Positions 11,880 to 22,451 are shown, counted from the stretch's first letter. The stretch is DNA of 64,000 nucleotides from Chinchilla lanigera (GCF_000276665.1 NW_004955418.1:331598-395597); one strand, 5' to 3'. A program made the numbers and translations. The notes: a model not told the origin generated them from the sequence alone.

Positions 11880-12570
11880 TTTAAAAACTGAGTTTATTGA
11901 TATAATTTAGGTATACATAATGATCACATTCATCATAGGGAATTTGTACCTGTACATAATATATCTTGATTCCTCTTTTTTTCCCATTCTCCTCCTCTCC
12001 CTTTAACCCTTCTTTCCCTCCTTCCTTCCCTCCTTTGTTTCCAGTTTATCCTTCTTTTTTCATTTTTTCTTTTCTCTTCCTTCCTTTTTCCCTTCCCCTT
12101 CCCTAGTTCTCCTTTCCTTTTGAATAATTTCTTCCTATTTTACAGTATCTATTATACATTTTGGTTCTTATTTTACACTTTCAGTTTCTCACACCAGAGA
12201 GACAATCCAAATTTACACATTTAAGAGTATGGTCTCAAGGTCCATTTATTTAGTGATAAATGTCTCAGGTTTATCTTTCTTTATGGCTGAATAGTATTCC
12301 ATTGTACTAAAAAACCCACATCTTTTTTTATCTATTCATTGGTTGAGGAGCATTTTGATTGCTTCCAAGACTTAGCAATTACAAACTGTGCAGCTGTAAA
12401 CATGGGTGTACATATATCACTGTCATATGATGCTTTTAATTCTTCCGGGAGGATGCCAAAAAGGAGAATAGCTGGGTCAAATGGGACCTCTAATCCTAGT
12501 TTTCTGACCAATCTTTACACTGATTTCCACAGTGGTTGCAGTTGTACCATTTTTGAGGATATCACAAGGT
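11880..12570 (-). mobile_element. L1 3' end, 5'-truncated
   Basis: Opens with the L1 3' UTR block (CATTCATCATAGGGAATTTG), followed by the CT-rich tract and reversed ORF2 C-terminal sequence (TTTCCACAGTGGTTG). The 80-aa ORF at 12339-12581 is antisense L1. Confidence 0.8.
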
Positions 12571-12837
12571 GGCCCATTTGAAAGAGTTCCAAAAGCCTCA
12601 GTTCTGTTTAGTTCAACCCAGTATTTTCAGAGGCTTCCCATAGTTTGACAGTCTACAGAGCCACAGAACAATTTTTTTCTTACCATCCTTGGGGTAGGAG
12701 TGACAGAAGGTTTAGAAGTAAAAGTCTGGAGATATTCGAAACAGAATGACAAAGCCAGGGGATATGTGGGACAAAAGTGAAATAAACCAGGAGGCAAATG
12801 TTCATAATGGCTACAACTTTTAAGATCTCATAGCAAA

Positions 12838-13075
12838 TTGACTGGTCCTGGCACCATTCTAAATACTCACCATACATCAATTTGTTTAATCCTTATAATG
12901 ACCCTGCAAGGTAGTTACCATACTGCCTCATTCTCATTTTCATGCTGGGAAATTGAGGTACAGAGAGGTAAATTAACATGTTCAAGGTCCTATTTCCTAT
13001 TTCCGATAAGGGTAGGATTTGAATCCAGGTGATCTGATTCCAGAGTTTGCTTTTTAACTCCTACCGCACACTACC
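12838..13075 (-). mobile_element. MIR SINE
   Basis: Reversed MIR pattern: TAATCCTTATAATGACCCTG, then GGGAAATTGAGGTACAGAGA, then TTTGAATCCAGGTGATCTGA and TCCAGAGTTTGC. Ancient mammalian element. Confidence 0.75.
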
Positions 13076-13230
13076 TTTCTCTAAGGCCCTAGGAAGTAGA
13101 TGATCAGCCATTTTGTTTTGCCCAAGACTGACAGCTTTCCTGGAGAGCTGTACTTTCTATGGAAGCATGGAAATAGTCTTGGGCAAATTGTGATAATTGG
13201 TCACCTTTAGATGAAAATATTTGCAAAGAA

Positions 13231-13424
13231 GAGCCAGGCATGATGATGGATGCCAGTAATTTCAGCACTCTGGGAGGCTGATGCATGAGGATAAGAAGTC
13301 GAGCCTGGGCAACTTAATGAATTAGTGAGACCCGGTCTCAAAATAATAAAAGGATGAGGATGTAGCTCAGTTCAAAGGCCTTGGCTTCAACCATCAGTAA
13401 TGCAAAAAAAAAAAAAAAAAAAAA
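13231..13424 (+). mobile_element. Composite B1+ID SINE
   Basis: B1-type left arm (GAGCCAGGCATGATGATGGA), then GAGGATGTAGCTCAGTTCAA as the ID-type right arm and a pure A tail. Confidence 0.85.
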
Positions 13425-13866
13425 TGTAAAGATGTTTCTCTATTAATTTAAATGGTGTAAAAGTAGGTGAGATAAGACAAAATTAGGAGAGAGCCAGTTT
13501 AATAGAGGACAGGATTTTTGAAGAACAGATTAACTCTTGAGCTCTCTTCTTCACCTACCTTAGTTCTGGCCTCTTGGTGTCTGGATGGCTGCTCCAGCCT
13601 CTGACCTTTTCTTTCCTCTGCCTTCTGGTAATCATGCTATAGGAAGCAGGTATGGTAATGTTCTAGAGCTTGAGCATGATCAGCCATTCCTCACTTATAG
13701 CCCTCTCCATTGCTCTCAGTGGGGTGTTCCTTCTCTCTCACAGCACCATGCAACTTGCATTTCCCCGAAGAAATTCATCTTTCTTTTGCCTTTGCCTTGG
13801 TGTCTTTTCTAGGAATATCCTTTCTCCTCTCTCAGTCACGAAAGTTTTATATTTATATAAGATTCC

Positions 13867-13925
13867 TGGGCTGGTCTAGAGCCAGGCTCTGAGTTTGATC
13901 TCTAGCACAAAAAATAAAAAAGAAA
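13867..13925 (+). mobile_element. Partial ID-type SINE
   Basis: GAGTTTGATCTCTAGCACAA followed by an A-rich tail is a B-box half; the 5' part is degraded. Confidence 0.45.
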
Positions 13926-14092
13926 GTAAAGAAGGAAGGAAGGGAAGGAAAATTCTTAGATTAGAAGACCCTTTTGTCCAATGCTGTTCCTGTTCCAGGA
14001 ATCTGCTTCCTTTACAGCAGAGTTTTCCTCATTTCACTCTGAATTGATCTTTTATTGATCTGTAGGTCTGCAATACTTAACACATAACAAAA

Positions 14093-14333
14093 TCTAATGT
14101 TGAGTAATGCAACTATATGCCAATAAGTTTGCATATGTTATCTCATTCCTTATAAAAACTATGAGATGGAGTCTAGTATTATTCCCGTTTTACAATAGAA
14201 GAGACTGAAACTCTGAGAAGTTAAGCAATTTTCCTTGGATCTCTCAGCTAGTAACTAGTAGAGATGAGACATGAAACAAGGATGTCAGATTCCAAAGTTC
14301 ATACTCTTAACCACTCTGCTAAACTTCCTCTCA
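14093..14333 (-). mobile_element. MIR SINE
   Basis: Reversed MIR pattern: TTATCTCATTCCTTATAAAA, CTATGAGATGGAGTCTAGTA, TTTTACAATAGAAGAGACTG, and an end in TCTTAACCACTCTGC. Confidence 0.8.
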
Positions 14334-15050
14334 AACTGAATGAATCCTTTAGGGTCTATCTATCTCACAAAGTGTCTATGTATTTCACAAAATGTCTATC
14401 TATTTCACAAATGACATGACGAGCGGAAGTGGCTTTGTCAGCTGAAAACTTATGTCAAAAGCTGTTCATCTGTGCTCTATTTCTCTTTTACAGTAACAGA
14501 ATTCCTAGTATTTAACTAGGCACATAGCTGTGCATAATAATAACTAAATATCCCTGCCTCTCTTGCAGCTATGAAAGGCATTATGGCCATTGTGACAGGG
14601 ATAGAGCCATTTTCACAGCTACTGGGGCAGGCCTTTAAAGGTAAGAGTTGAGCCTCCCCCTTCTTTCTTTCCCCTTCCTTTAAGCTAGACTAGGGGCATG
14701 ATAGTGACAAGTAGCCTTGGGTCAGGTGGATAAGAGAGAAGGAGCCTGGGAACCCTGGCACTGTGGGGCTTATTTACTTGCCCTCAATTTTTTAGGCCTT
14801 GATCATTGCAATAGAGAGAAACAAGCTTCTATCCTGTTTTAGCCATTGTTTTTTTTTTGAGCTCCATTATAGTGGCTCAACTTATAGTCTAACTTATACA
14901 GTCTATTCACAAGGGGATATATTATTTTCATTGTTCTTATGAAGCAGTCCTAAGACTACATACAGATGATACCAGAAAAATTACTTTTCCTTCTCACCAC
15001 AAGATATTACCATTAAACTAGTCTGATAAGGTAAAAAAAAATTAGGCGTT

Positions 15051-15200
15051 CACCTGGACGTGTTGGTGCACATCTGTAATCTCAGCACTTGGGAGGCTGA
15101 AGTAGGAGAATCACCTAGAGTTCAAGGCCAGCCTGAATTATACAATAAGACCTTGTCTCAGAAAACAAAAAAACCTAAAAACTAAAAATACAACAACAAC
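15051..15200 (+). mobile_element. B1-like SINE
   Basis: TCTGTAATCTCAGCACTTGG and GAGTTCAAGGCCAGCCTGAA, followed by an A-rich (CAA)n tail. Confidence 0.88.
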
Positions 15201-15249
15201 AACAAAAAAACCAAAATAAGCCAAACAAAATGAAAACACCTTCGGAGTT

Positions 15250-15672
15250 CTTTTTCTATTTTAAATAGATTTATTGAGGTATTTTTTGATATATAGTAAA
15301 CTGACTATATTAAGATGTATAGTTTGTTAAGTTGCCACCCATGAAACGAGCTCCACAAGTAATACAATAAACACATTACCTCATACTCCTTTGTAAACTC
15401 CTCCTTCTGCCTCTTCCCCAGCCCCCTCCTCTCCTATCATGCAACCACTGATCATTGAATAGTTTAGATTTATTTCTTTTGCTTTGTTTTGTTTTGTTTT
15501 GTATGTAGTTCAGGTTAGCCTTGAACTCACTATGTAGCCCAAGCTAGCCTCAAACGCATGGTGCTCCTCCGGCCTCAGCCTCCCAAGTGCTGGGATTACA
15601 GGTGTATGCTACTGTGCCTAGCTGTTTCTGTTTTTTTTTCTACCAGGCCTCTTTCACTCAGCATGTTTATTT
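15250..15672 (-). mobile_element. Old L1M 3' end
   Basis: TTTATTGAGGTATTTTTTGA, then TTAAGTTGCCACCCATGAAA, then GCAACCACTGATC and CTCTTTCACTCAGCATG follow the reversed L1M 3' UTR order. A B1 SINE interrupts it at 15475-15625. Confidence 0.65.
15475..15625 (-). mobile_element. B1-like SINE within L1M
   Basis: CAGGTTAGCCTTGAACTCAC, CTCCCAAGTGCTGGGATTAC; left (TTTTG)n tail. Confidence 0.9.
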
Positions 15673-15799
15673 GGAGATTAGAGGTTACCTTTAAACAATT
15701 TTATATAGTACATTGTTGTAGTATATAATGATTACATTCATCCTGGAGGCATCATCTTTGATTCTTTTATTGTCTCTTCCCCGCCAAAACACGTGCATT

Positions 15800-16780
15800 C
15801 CTTCATTGAATTCAGTAGCCTCTGTTTGAATCCATCTACTTCCGCCTCCACTGCGATGATCTCCTGTAGCCCCTCCTCATCTCTCCTTGGGGCTATTCCA
15901 ATGGTCTCCTAACCAGTCCTCCCAGCTTCCACTCTTGCTCCCTCCAATTCCTTTCCCACCCAGAACCCACAATGTTCCCTTGAAAATAAGATCAAATCCA
16001 TCTCCTGCTTGAAATCATTCAGTGATTGCTGATCACATTCAATGACATTCTAACCCCTGAGTGTAGCTTAAAAGTTCTTCGTGACCTGGCCCCCAGTCAT
16101 CATCTCAAATGCTATGTCCTCCTGAAAATGTATCACACCTAAGTGGCCTCCATTCACCCAATCACCTCTCTGACATCATCTTCTACTATTTTCCCAATCC
16201 AACCACTCTGGCTTCTTCCTTTTTAGACTTCAAATATTCCAAGCCTGTCCATTTTCAACTCTTTGCTCTCGAGATCTCTGTTGTCTGGAATGCTCTTTCC
16301 CAAGTTCTTAGCTTGGCTTGCTATTTCCATTTTCCAGTTCTCATCTCAAATACTATGTCCTCCTGAAAATGTCTCACGCCTAAGTGGCCTCTACCCAGTC
16401 AAGCTCTAAGCACGTTGCCATTTTATTCTTCAATAGTACTTATTTTAATATCTGAGATTGTTATTATTATTATTATTTTGGTTTTTTGAGACAAGGTCTT
16501 GCTATATAGTGCAGGCTGGCCTTACACTCACTGTGTAGCCCAAGATGGCCTTACATTCACGGCAATCCTCCTGCCTTAGCCTCCCAAGTGCTAGAATTAC
16601 AGGTGTGTGCTACCACACACAGCTGCATGCTTATTTATTATTTGTGTTTTTCCAGTGGAGTGTGTGATCCAAGAGGTCAATTGCAATATAGCAAGTTTTT
16701 CTCTTGTTATTGCTATATTGCAAAAGCCTAGAACAGTGTCTAACAGATGTTAATAAGCATTTGTTGAATAAACAAAAAAA
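15800..16780 (+). mobile_element. Ancient L2 LINE, 3' part
   Basis: The order of blocks matches the L2 3' region: CCAATGGTCTCCTAACC, TGACCTGGCCC, TGGAATGCTCTTTCCC, TCTCATCTCAAAT, and finally GCCTAGAACAGTGTCTAACA with a TTGTTGAATAAA end. A B1 SINE interrupts it at 16458-16624. The 85-aa ORF at 16109-16366 lies in it and is not a gene. A roughly 51-bp segment occurs twice (16101-16151 and 16342-16392). Confidence 0.75.
16458..16624 (-). mobile_element. B1-like SINE within L2
   Basis: GAGACAAGGTCTTGCTATAT and TAGCCTCCCAAGTGCTAGAA; left (ATT)n tail. Confidence 0.88.
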
Positions 16781-16926
16781 ATGTATTGAGTATTGGTTAG
16801 CAGACATGAGGAATAATAGATCAAGGGTTGATTGAATCTCAGGAGTATACCCTTGTACTAGTGAAGCCTTGAACATGAATTCTGGGGTTTTTTCTACAAA
16901 ATTAGAGACAGGCACTTCATGGTTAT

Positions 16927-17102
16927 CCTCTTTCTTTCTTTCTTTCTTTTCCTTTTTTTTTTTTTTTTTTTGAGACAGGGACTCCCTATGTAGGTCAGGC
17001 TTGCCTCTCACTCCATAACCCAGGTTGACCTCAAACTCACGGCAATCCTCCTGCCTCAGATTTAGAAGATGGGATTAGAGGTGTGTGCTACCATGCCCAG
17101 CT
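16927..17102 (-). mobile_element. B1-like SINE with CTTT tail
   Basis: A (CTTT)n/T tail, then GAGACAGGGACTCCCTATGT and GTGTGTGCTACCATGCCCAG. Confidence 0.85.
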
Positions 17103-17375
17103 CAGCTTCTCAGATATTCTTTGGGAAGGTGTTTAACAACAGTAAACTCTTCAGAGCTTTCTGTCATAGTCTCTTCCTGTCATTTTAGAAGCTCCAGAAA
17201 GAGAGAGAAAATAATTTGTTTTGAAGACCCAAATGGAAAAGTGGTACTAAAACCTATTTCAGTGATGTTCAGTTCATGTATGTGTATCACATACCGTCAA
17301 CTTTATGCTTAGGATAACTTTTATCCCCTCACCTGCAATTTGCTGCACTCATGTGATGTCAAGCATGAAGGCTGA

Positions 17376-17470
17376 GCTAGCTGGAGATGTAACTCAGTGG
17401 CAGAGCACTTATATAGCACACATAAGGCCCTAGGTTTGATCCCCAATATCACACATACACATAAACACAC
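17376..17470 (+). mobile_element. Older ID-type SINE
   Basis: GCTGGAGATGTAACTCAGTG and CTAGGTTTGATCCCCAATAT with a CACA-rich tail. Confidence 0.75.
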
Positions 17471-17582
17471 TAAGGTAAAAACTGGTGCGGAGCCCGTAAA
17501 TCTCATAAATCTTTGATAGACATAAATATGAAGTGAACTGCAGAGATATTTTCACATCCCAAGGCATACTGGATTCTGAAGA

Positions 17583-17915
17583 TAGTGTGTATGTCCCCCA
17601 AGGCCCCATGTGTTCAGAGCTGGGGGTTTGTAAGATGATTGGATTATGAGGGCTTTGTATAGTAGTTGACTGGCTGTTAGGAGGTGGGGCTTGGTTAGAA
17701 GAGGAAGGTCAGTGGGGGCATGGCCTAGCAGGGTTTATCTCCTCCCCTCATTTTCAGCTTCTTGCCATGAAATAGCAGCTGATCCTCTGCCATTATGTCC
17801 TGCCTTGGAGCCAGCCAACTATGGACTGAAATGTGAGCCAAAACGAGCCTCTCCTCCTTTAAATTGCAGGTGTTGTGGGTATTTTGTCCAGTGACAAGGA
17901 AAGTGACTAGGATAG
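17583..17915 (+). mobile_element. MaLR-like solo LTR
   Basis: Starts near TGTGTATGTCCCCCAAGG and ends near AAAGTGACTAGGATA, with the GTGAGCCAAAACGAGCC block shared with the LTR at 4713-5108. The 67-aa ORF at 17691-17894 falls inside and is not a gene. Confidence 0.65.
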
Positions 17916-18211
17916 ATGGGCTCTTAGAAATAAGGAAAAAAAAAGCCCGTGAGTCTCACATGAGCAAATCAACTCTCACAAGAGAGACACAGAAGATGCA
18001 TCCAAGAAAAGAATTCACATCCAAAAACATTTCAGGTGATAGGATGTTGTAAAGAAAGTTTAAAATAATTTCCAATAATGTTCTAATTATATTCACTATT
18101 AGGTAAGGCCAAATCATTGCAGGAAAGAGCAGGTGGGTATGAAAAATGACCACACAGACTTTGGTGTGGGGGCACTACTTGGGTCTGAACCCAGGGCCTG
18201 CTACTAAAATA

Positions 18212-18500
18212 AAAACTTGCATTCATTAGCTTTTTGGTGCTGTGACCAAATAACTGAGAAAAATAGTTTAAAAGAGGAAAGATTTATTTTGGTTCACAGT
18301 TCCAGAGGCATTAGTTGATGGTCCATTGTTTCTGGGTTTGTGGTAAGGCAGAATAATCACGCCAGGGTTCACTGCTGCTCACCTCATGGCAGTCAGAAAG
18401 CAAAGATTAGTGCTACAATGAGGACTTCAAAGATGCAGGGGGGTAGCTCCCATCATATCTCCCATTTGGCTTGTGCAGAAGATACATAGACCTTGGAGAA
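18212..18500 (-). mobile_element. Probable MaLR-like LTR, reverse orientation
   Basis: The pattern TTTTTGGTGCTGTGACCAAATA, then AAAGATTTATTTTGG, then TTCACAGTTCCAGAGG resembles the reversed 3' half of MST/ORR-type LTRs. Boundaries and family are uncertain. Confidence 0.4.
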
Positions 18501-18602
18501 TGATAGATTACTGTAAACTTAAAGTGTTGGCTCCATTTGTGGCTTGATATATTTTAATTCAGCAGCTCAAACCAAGTTGTTTGTCCAACTTTGTAAAGCT
18601 AC

Positions 18603-19265
18603 TGTGGTGAATAACTAATGGTCAATGTGTAACACCCAGCTGAACTGAATCATTGTGGTGCTGGGTGTGGAAGGTCCACCTGAGATTGTTGCCAGTAGCA
18701 TAAAAGCAGAACTAGAGGGGAAGATGTTGTGCTGTTGATTCTCCTGGTGAAGCTTGTCATGCTGGTTTTCCTGATACAAACTTGAACTTCGCTATTTTCA
18801 TCATCAGAGGAGCTTGGGACCTTGCTGTTACTGAGGATAGCTGTGGTTCTTTTCAGGGGAGCTCTGGTCCTTACTTTGAGCATTATTTCCTGGCTCCAGT
18901 GCAGATCCCTCAGCCTGCTAGCACAGATCCTTCATCCCGCTGGCACAGACTGTCTGACTTCCACCACTGACTTTTGGGCCTTCCTAGTGCAGATCCTTAA
19001 AACAGCTTTGCATGAGACATTGTCGTGTGCTCTAAGCCTCTAACTGGGCCCATGGAGGACATGCCATGGGCTCTAGGTCTTCAGCTGGATTCATGCGGGA
19101 CATTGCCATGGGATCCAGGTCCTCAGCTGGACTCTTTGGGTATCTAATGTGTGGACAGATCTCCTGCACTCTTTTGCATTTGACTCTTTGGGTGACTACT
19201 ATACAATAATTCTATAAATTGTGTCCTGTATTAAATGCTTTGCCTTGTAAACCCTGACCATTACA
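18603..19265 (+). mobile_element. Solo LTR, copy 1, just upstream of the PFDN1 promoter
   Basis: A 663-bp element starting TGTGGTGAATAAC and ending CCATTACA. It is flanked by a perfect 5-bp direct repeat GCTAC (18598-18602 and 19266-19270). A second copy in the same orientation lies at 33777-34414; the two align along their length with scattered differences and small indels. TG...CA ends, a 5-bp target duplication and an ATTAAA signal near 19230 point to a retroviral LTR of ERVL/ERV3 or ERV1 type. The family name is unknown to me. No internal viral genes flank it. Confidence 0.75.
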
Positions 19266-19434
19266 GCTACACACCAAATTTGCTCTTTGGGCTGTGACTG
19301 GAAGACACGGAGGTGCAAGCTAGACTTGATCGGTTACAATAGCAAGGAATATTGAAATGGAATCCAGAATATTTCAAGGGTAACCCACCCAGACAAAGAG
19401 GTTAAAAAAAAAAAATCCGGGTTGGCCCGACTCA

Positions 19435-19446
19435 TGCGCAGGCGCA
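19435..19446 (+). promoter_or_regulatory. NRF-1-type site 1
   Basis: TGCGCAGGCGCA fits the alternating GC-rich palindromic NRF-1 consensus (YGCGCAYGCGCR) with one central mismatch. It lies about 100 bp upstream of the PFDN1 ATG. Confidence 0.75.
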
Positions 19447-19494
19447 GAAGGAACGCCGACACTCCTTCCTCAAGGCGTGCCCTTCCCCCCACTC

Positions 19495-19504
19495 TTTCCG
19501 GCTT
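19495..19504 (-). promoter_or_regulatory. ETS/GABP-type site
   Basis: On the minus strand this reads AAGCCGGAAA, containing the ETS core CCGGAA. It sits between the two NRF-1-type sites, a common arrangement in TATA-less housekeeping promoters. Confidence 0.6.
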
Positions 19505-19511
19505 CTTCCAA

Positions 19512-19523
19512 CGCGCAGGCGCA
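19512..19523 (+). promoter_or_regulatory. NRF-1-type site 2
   Basis: CGCGCAGGCGCA differs from site 1 by a single base. It is 77 bp downstream of site 1 and 15 bp before the ATG, so it is probably at or just after the TSS. Confidence 0.75.
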
Positions 19524-19537
19524 TAGAGTGCAACAAC

Positions 19538-19570
19538 ATGGCGGCCCCCGTGGATCTGGAATTGAAGAAG
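19538..19570 (+). CDS. PFDN1: PFDN1 exon 1 (coding part), prefoldin subunit 1
   Basis: Prefoldin subunit 1 is a beta-type subunit of the cytosolic hexameric prefoldin co-chaperone. Prefoldin binds nascent actin and tubulin and hands them to the CCT/TRiC chaperonin (established knowledge). The ATG at 19538 opens 11 codons reading MAAPVDLELKK, the known N-terminus of PFDN1. The exon ends exactly in phase 0 at the donor gtaaaa (19571). The start context is strong: A at -3 and G at +4. The exon lies in a CpG-rich promoter with NRF-1- and ETS-type motifs. The 5' UTR start is not marked by the sequence; a TSS around 19480-19530 is likely. Together with exons 2 and 3 it gives an open, conserved reading frame, so this is the real gene and not a retrocopy. 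Confidence 0.96.
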
Positions 19571-19726
19571 GTAAAAGGGGGTCTTGACTAAGCATAGTCA
19601 TGTGTTTAGCGGACTAGGGCACCGTGTACCAGATGAAGCTCCAGTCCACAGAAGGAAGCAGGGCGCAGGGGAGTGAGGAGTGGGTTCCCAGAGTGGTACA
19701 GCGGGGTCGGGTCTCCTCAAGCTGGA

Positions 19727-19744
19727 GCGGCGGCGGCGGCGGCG
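19727..19744 (+). repeat. (CGG)n short run in PFDN1 intron 1
   Basis: About six CGG units lie within the CpG-rich start of intron 1, roughly 160 bp after the exon 1 donor. The run is far shorter than pathogenic CGG expansions known in other genes. Confidence 0.85.
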
Positions 19745-20103
19745 CTGGTCGGTGGGAGCTGGTTAGCTAGGGCTGGGGGCGCGGCGGAGGCTCTCTTCGG
19801 CCTGGCTCCGTGATTTGAATGCCAGAGCCGTTTCTATGTATTTGAAGCTTTCAGTGAGCGTTTAGTAAGAACTGAAGAGAGCGTTTCAAGGGGAAACCCC
19901 GTTGGACCGTTTGCCCTAGCGGGGGTTTCTGTAACTGGGTCCCCTCTTTGCTTTCAGTAATTTAAATTCAATCTTTGTTTTTAGGCCATTTATGTACCCC
20001 CCGTAACATATCCTGAAAGGTCCCAGTATGGGCACTTTAGAAAGTCATACGTTGTCATAGCAGTCCCTGTTTCAAGGGTTAAGCCTTCTCTCCGTTCCTT
20101 TTT

Positions 20104-20199
20104 TTTGTTTGTTTGTTTTGTTTTCCGGTACCGGGAACCGAACTCACGACCTTGAGCTTGCCAGGCAGGCGCTTTTGCCGCTGAGCTAAATCCCCAGCC
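20104..20199 (-). mobile_element. Young ID SINE in PFDN1 intron 1
   Basis: Near-consensus body (CCGGTACCGGGAACCGAACT) with a (GTTT)n tail. A clear target duplication CTCCGTTCCTTTTTT flanks it, so it is a recent insertion. Confidence 0.95.
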
Positions 20200-21088
20200 C
20201 TCCGTTCCTTTTTTGAAGGACTTACCCCCCAAAACAAAAAGAATCCCTTAAGAATTGGTATCAGAAGGAATTGTATTTCTCTCCTCGTCCAAACAATTGC
20301 GTATAAGTGGGTTGTTACTCAGAAACATGTTTGTAACTTAAGCGTGATCAGGGTGCTTAACTCCACTACCGACCCAAAACCGTGTGCTTGGCAGGATAGG
20401 GCGAGGGGTAGGAAAGAACCTTAGAAATTCATCCAGTTTAAATCTACTTTTCTACAAAAGCAAGCAGTTGTAGAAAAGTCATAAAGTTGGGACTAGAATC
20501 CAGTATTTTTGATCATTAGTTTAGGTTCTTAAGGGAAGCAACTTCTTAGATGACTGCCTCTGGTTAACCTTCACGGGAGAAATAGGACCGCCGGAATAGC
20601 TGTAGCTCCTAATGAATGAACCTGTAATTGCTGAGGATATTAGGTATTTGTGCCATGTGGGTTCTTTCGTTTGTTTGTTTTGTTTTGCTGTTCTTGTCTT
20701 GAAACTTGTAAATTTAGCCCTTACCTGGTGTTCTTTTGTGCTGTTACATCTCCACATGTGCTTGTTTATTTAGCTGTGCAGAGCAGTCAGATAATACCTG
20801 GTATTTTACATTTTAGAACAGTTTACTCTGAAAATTTACTCTTTTTTTCCGTTAAAAGTTGAAATTTAAGTCATAGTTAGTAAAAGAGCTAATAGGAGTA
20901 CAACTGTGGATGGCCTTACCTACCAGTAGAATTTGTTACCAAGAAATATGGACAATGAATGCAAACAAAATGATTACAGACAAAAACAAAAAACAAAAAA
21001 CGATTACAGACTTAAAATGAACAGTTTTGACAACCAGTTGAATAAAAAAGAAACTTAGGTAAAGGTTTTACAGTCTAACTTCCTTTTT

Positions 21089-21263
21089 GTTTGTTTTGTT
21101 TTTGTTTTTGTCTTTGTCTATTTGATACAAGGCCTCACTGTGCAGTTCAGGTTGGCCTTGAAATTACTTTGTATAGCTCAGGCTGGCCTCAAACTCACAG
21201 CAGTCCTCCTGTCTCAGCCTCCCTGGTGCTGGGATTACAGGTGAGTGCCACAACACCTGGCTT
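21089..21263 (-). mobile_element. B1-like SINE in PFDN1 intron 1
   Basis: CTCACTGTGCAGTTCAGGTT and CCTCCCTGGTGCTGGGATTA. Confidence 0.9.
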
Positions 21264-22284
21264 CATTTAATATTTTTACAAAGGCTTTTTTGGGGGTGAA
21301 GACTAACAGAAAATTTCAGGCTCCCTGCCTCCCCCAAAGTAAATCTCTTCAAACCTTACTAGTAGGTGACACAACAAAGTCAGAATAAAAGTTAAGTAGT
21401 ATTTGCTGGGCATTTCAGTTACCAAATATTAGTAAGGCATAAATTTGACAACACGTGAAAGTCATTCCAAGCACTTCAATAAGAGTATCCAAGAACTGTG
21501 TTTATCCCTGAATTAAGTAAGAGTACACAGGGGTCAAATTTGGCTTGGTATGTGCAGATGAAGATCATGATGCAATTCTGCCACTGCTTAGAATTTTCTC
21601 TTTTGTTTTAGACTTTCTCAAAAATATTTGTATTCTGAGTTTTACTACAGAGAGTAGGATAAAAGGATTCTTCAACTAAGATGGGGTCAGAAGAAATGGT
21701 TTTAAGTACCTGCCTTTCTACCCAGTAGTCAACCCTGTGTAAGCCACTTTTATGTCTTAACTCAGTTACTTGATTTCTAGCTTGTGGAAAATGAAACTGC
21801 CCTCTCTCAGGAATATCAACAAGAGTAAATGAGATATGTATCATTATAGCTATCCTTGATATTCTCATTAATATTCTTATGTGATTATTTTGAAATAATG
21901 TGGGAAAGTGCTTTGAAATCTATCTGTAATATCTGTACTGTAGTGAGTTATTTTTATGGTTCTTGTTTGGAATCTCTGCGTTTCATCATCTGTTTGCAAT
22001 TGTTTTAATTACTCTGGTTACTTGATACTGGTTATTTAATGTGCATTTATTTTGCCTTTTTCAAATTAATTGCATCTTCTGAGGACATGGTAAACTCAGT
22101 ATTTAGTATAGCTAATTGTATTGACTCATTTATGTTTGCTGTGGTAAATTTCACAGCTTTGTCTCTGGTTAGCTTTTCCTGCTTTCATAAATTTGGGTTT
22201 GGCCTAAATGTTTTCTTTTTTTTTTGACCTAAATGTTTTCTGTGAGATGTTTTGCCTACTAAATCAAGGATTTGTTTTTATCAG

Positions 22285-22451
22285 GCCTTCACAGAGCTTC
22301 AAGCCAAAGTTATTGACACTCAACAGAAGGTTAAGCTTGCAGACATTCAGATTGAACAGCTGAACAGAACGAAAAAGCATGCACATCTTACAGATACAGA
22401 GATTATGACTTTGGTAGATGAGACTAACATGTATGAAGGTGTAGGAAGAAT
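22285..22451 (+). CDS. PFDN1: PFDN1 exon 2
   Basis: This 167-nt exon encodes residues 12-66 and the first two bases of codon 67. It begins AFTELQAKVIDT after a polypyrimidine acceptor ending atcag, and runs to YEGVGR plus AT of Met67. The donor is gtaagt at 22452, so the following intron is phase 2. Residues 12-50 form the first long helix of the prefoldin coiled coil (heptad pattern, LADIQIEQLNR). Residues 50-67 (DTEIMTLVDETNMYEGVGRM) correspond to the beta-hairpin region that builds the hexamer body (family knowledge). There are no stops or frameshifts. Intron 1 between exons 1 and 2 is 2714 bp. Confidence 0.97.

Larger units (their letters stand above)
19410..19830 (+). promoter_or_regulatory. 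PFDN1: PFDN1 CpG-rich promoter, first exon and start of intron 1
   Basis: CpG dinucleotides are frequent here and rare in the rest of the window. No TATA box is seen. The stretch includes two NRF-1-type motifs, an ETS-type motif, the start codon and a short CGG run in the intron. This fits a broad, constitutive housekeeping promoter. The edges are my estimate by eye, not a computed CpG island. Confidence 0.85.
19571..22284 (+). other. PFDN1: PFDN1 intron 1
   Basis: GT-AG intron, phase 0, 2714 bp. It holds the CGG run, one young ID and one B1; the rest is unique sequence. The last 80 bp carry a T-rich acceptor region. Confidence 0.95.

Noticed and set aside
16631..17011. 126-aa minus-strand ORF
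   Set aside because: Starts inside the B1 at 16927-17102 (poly-Lys from its T tail) and runs into the L2 end; repeat-derived.
20420..20560. Possible MIR fragment in PFDN1 intron 1
   Set aside because: Only a short match (GGGACTAGAATCCAG); too weak to annotate.
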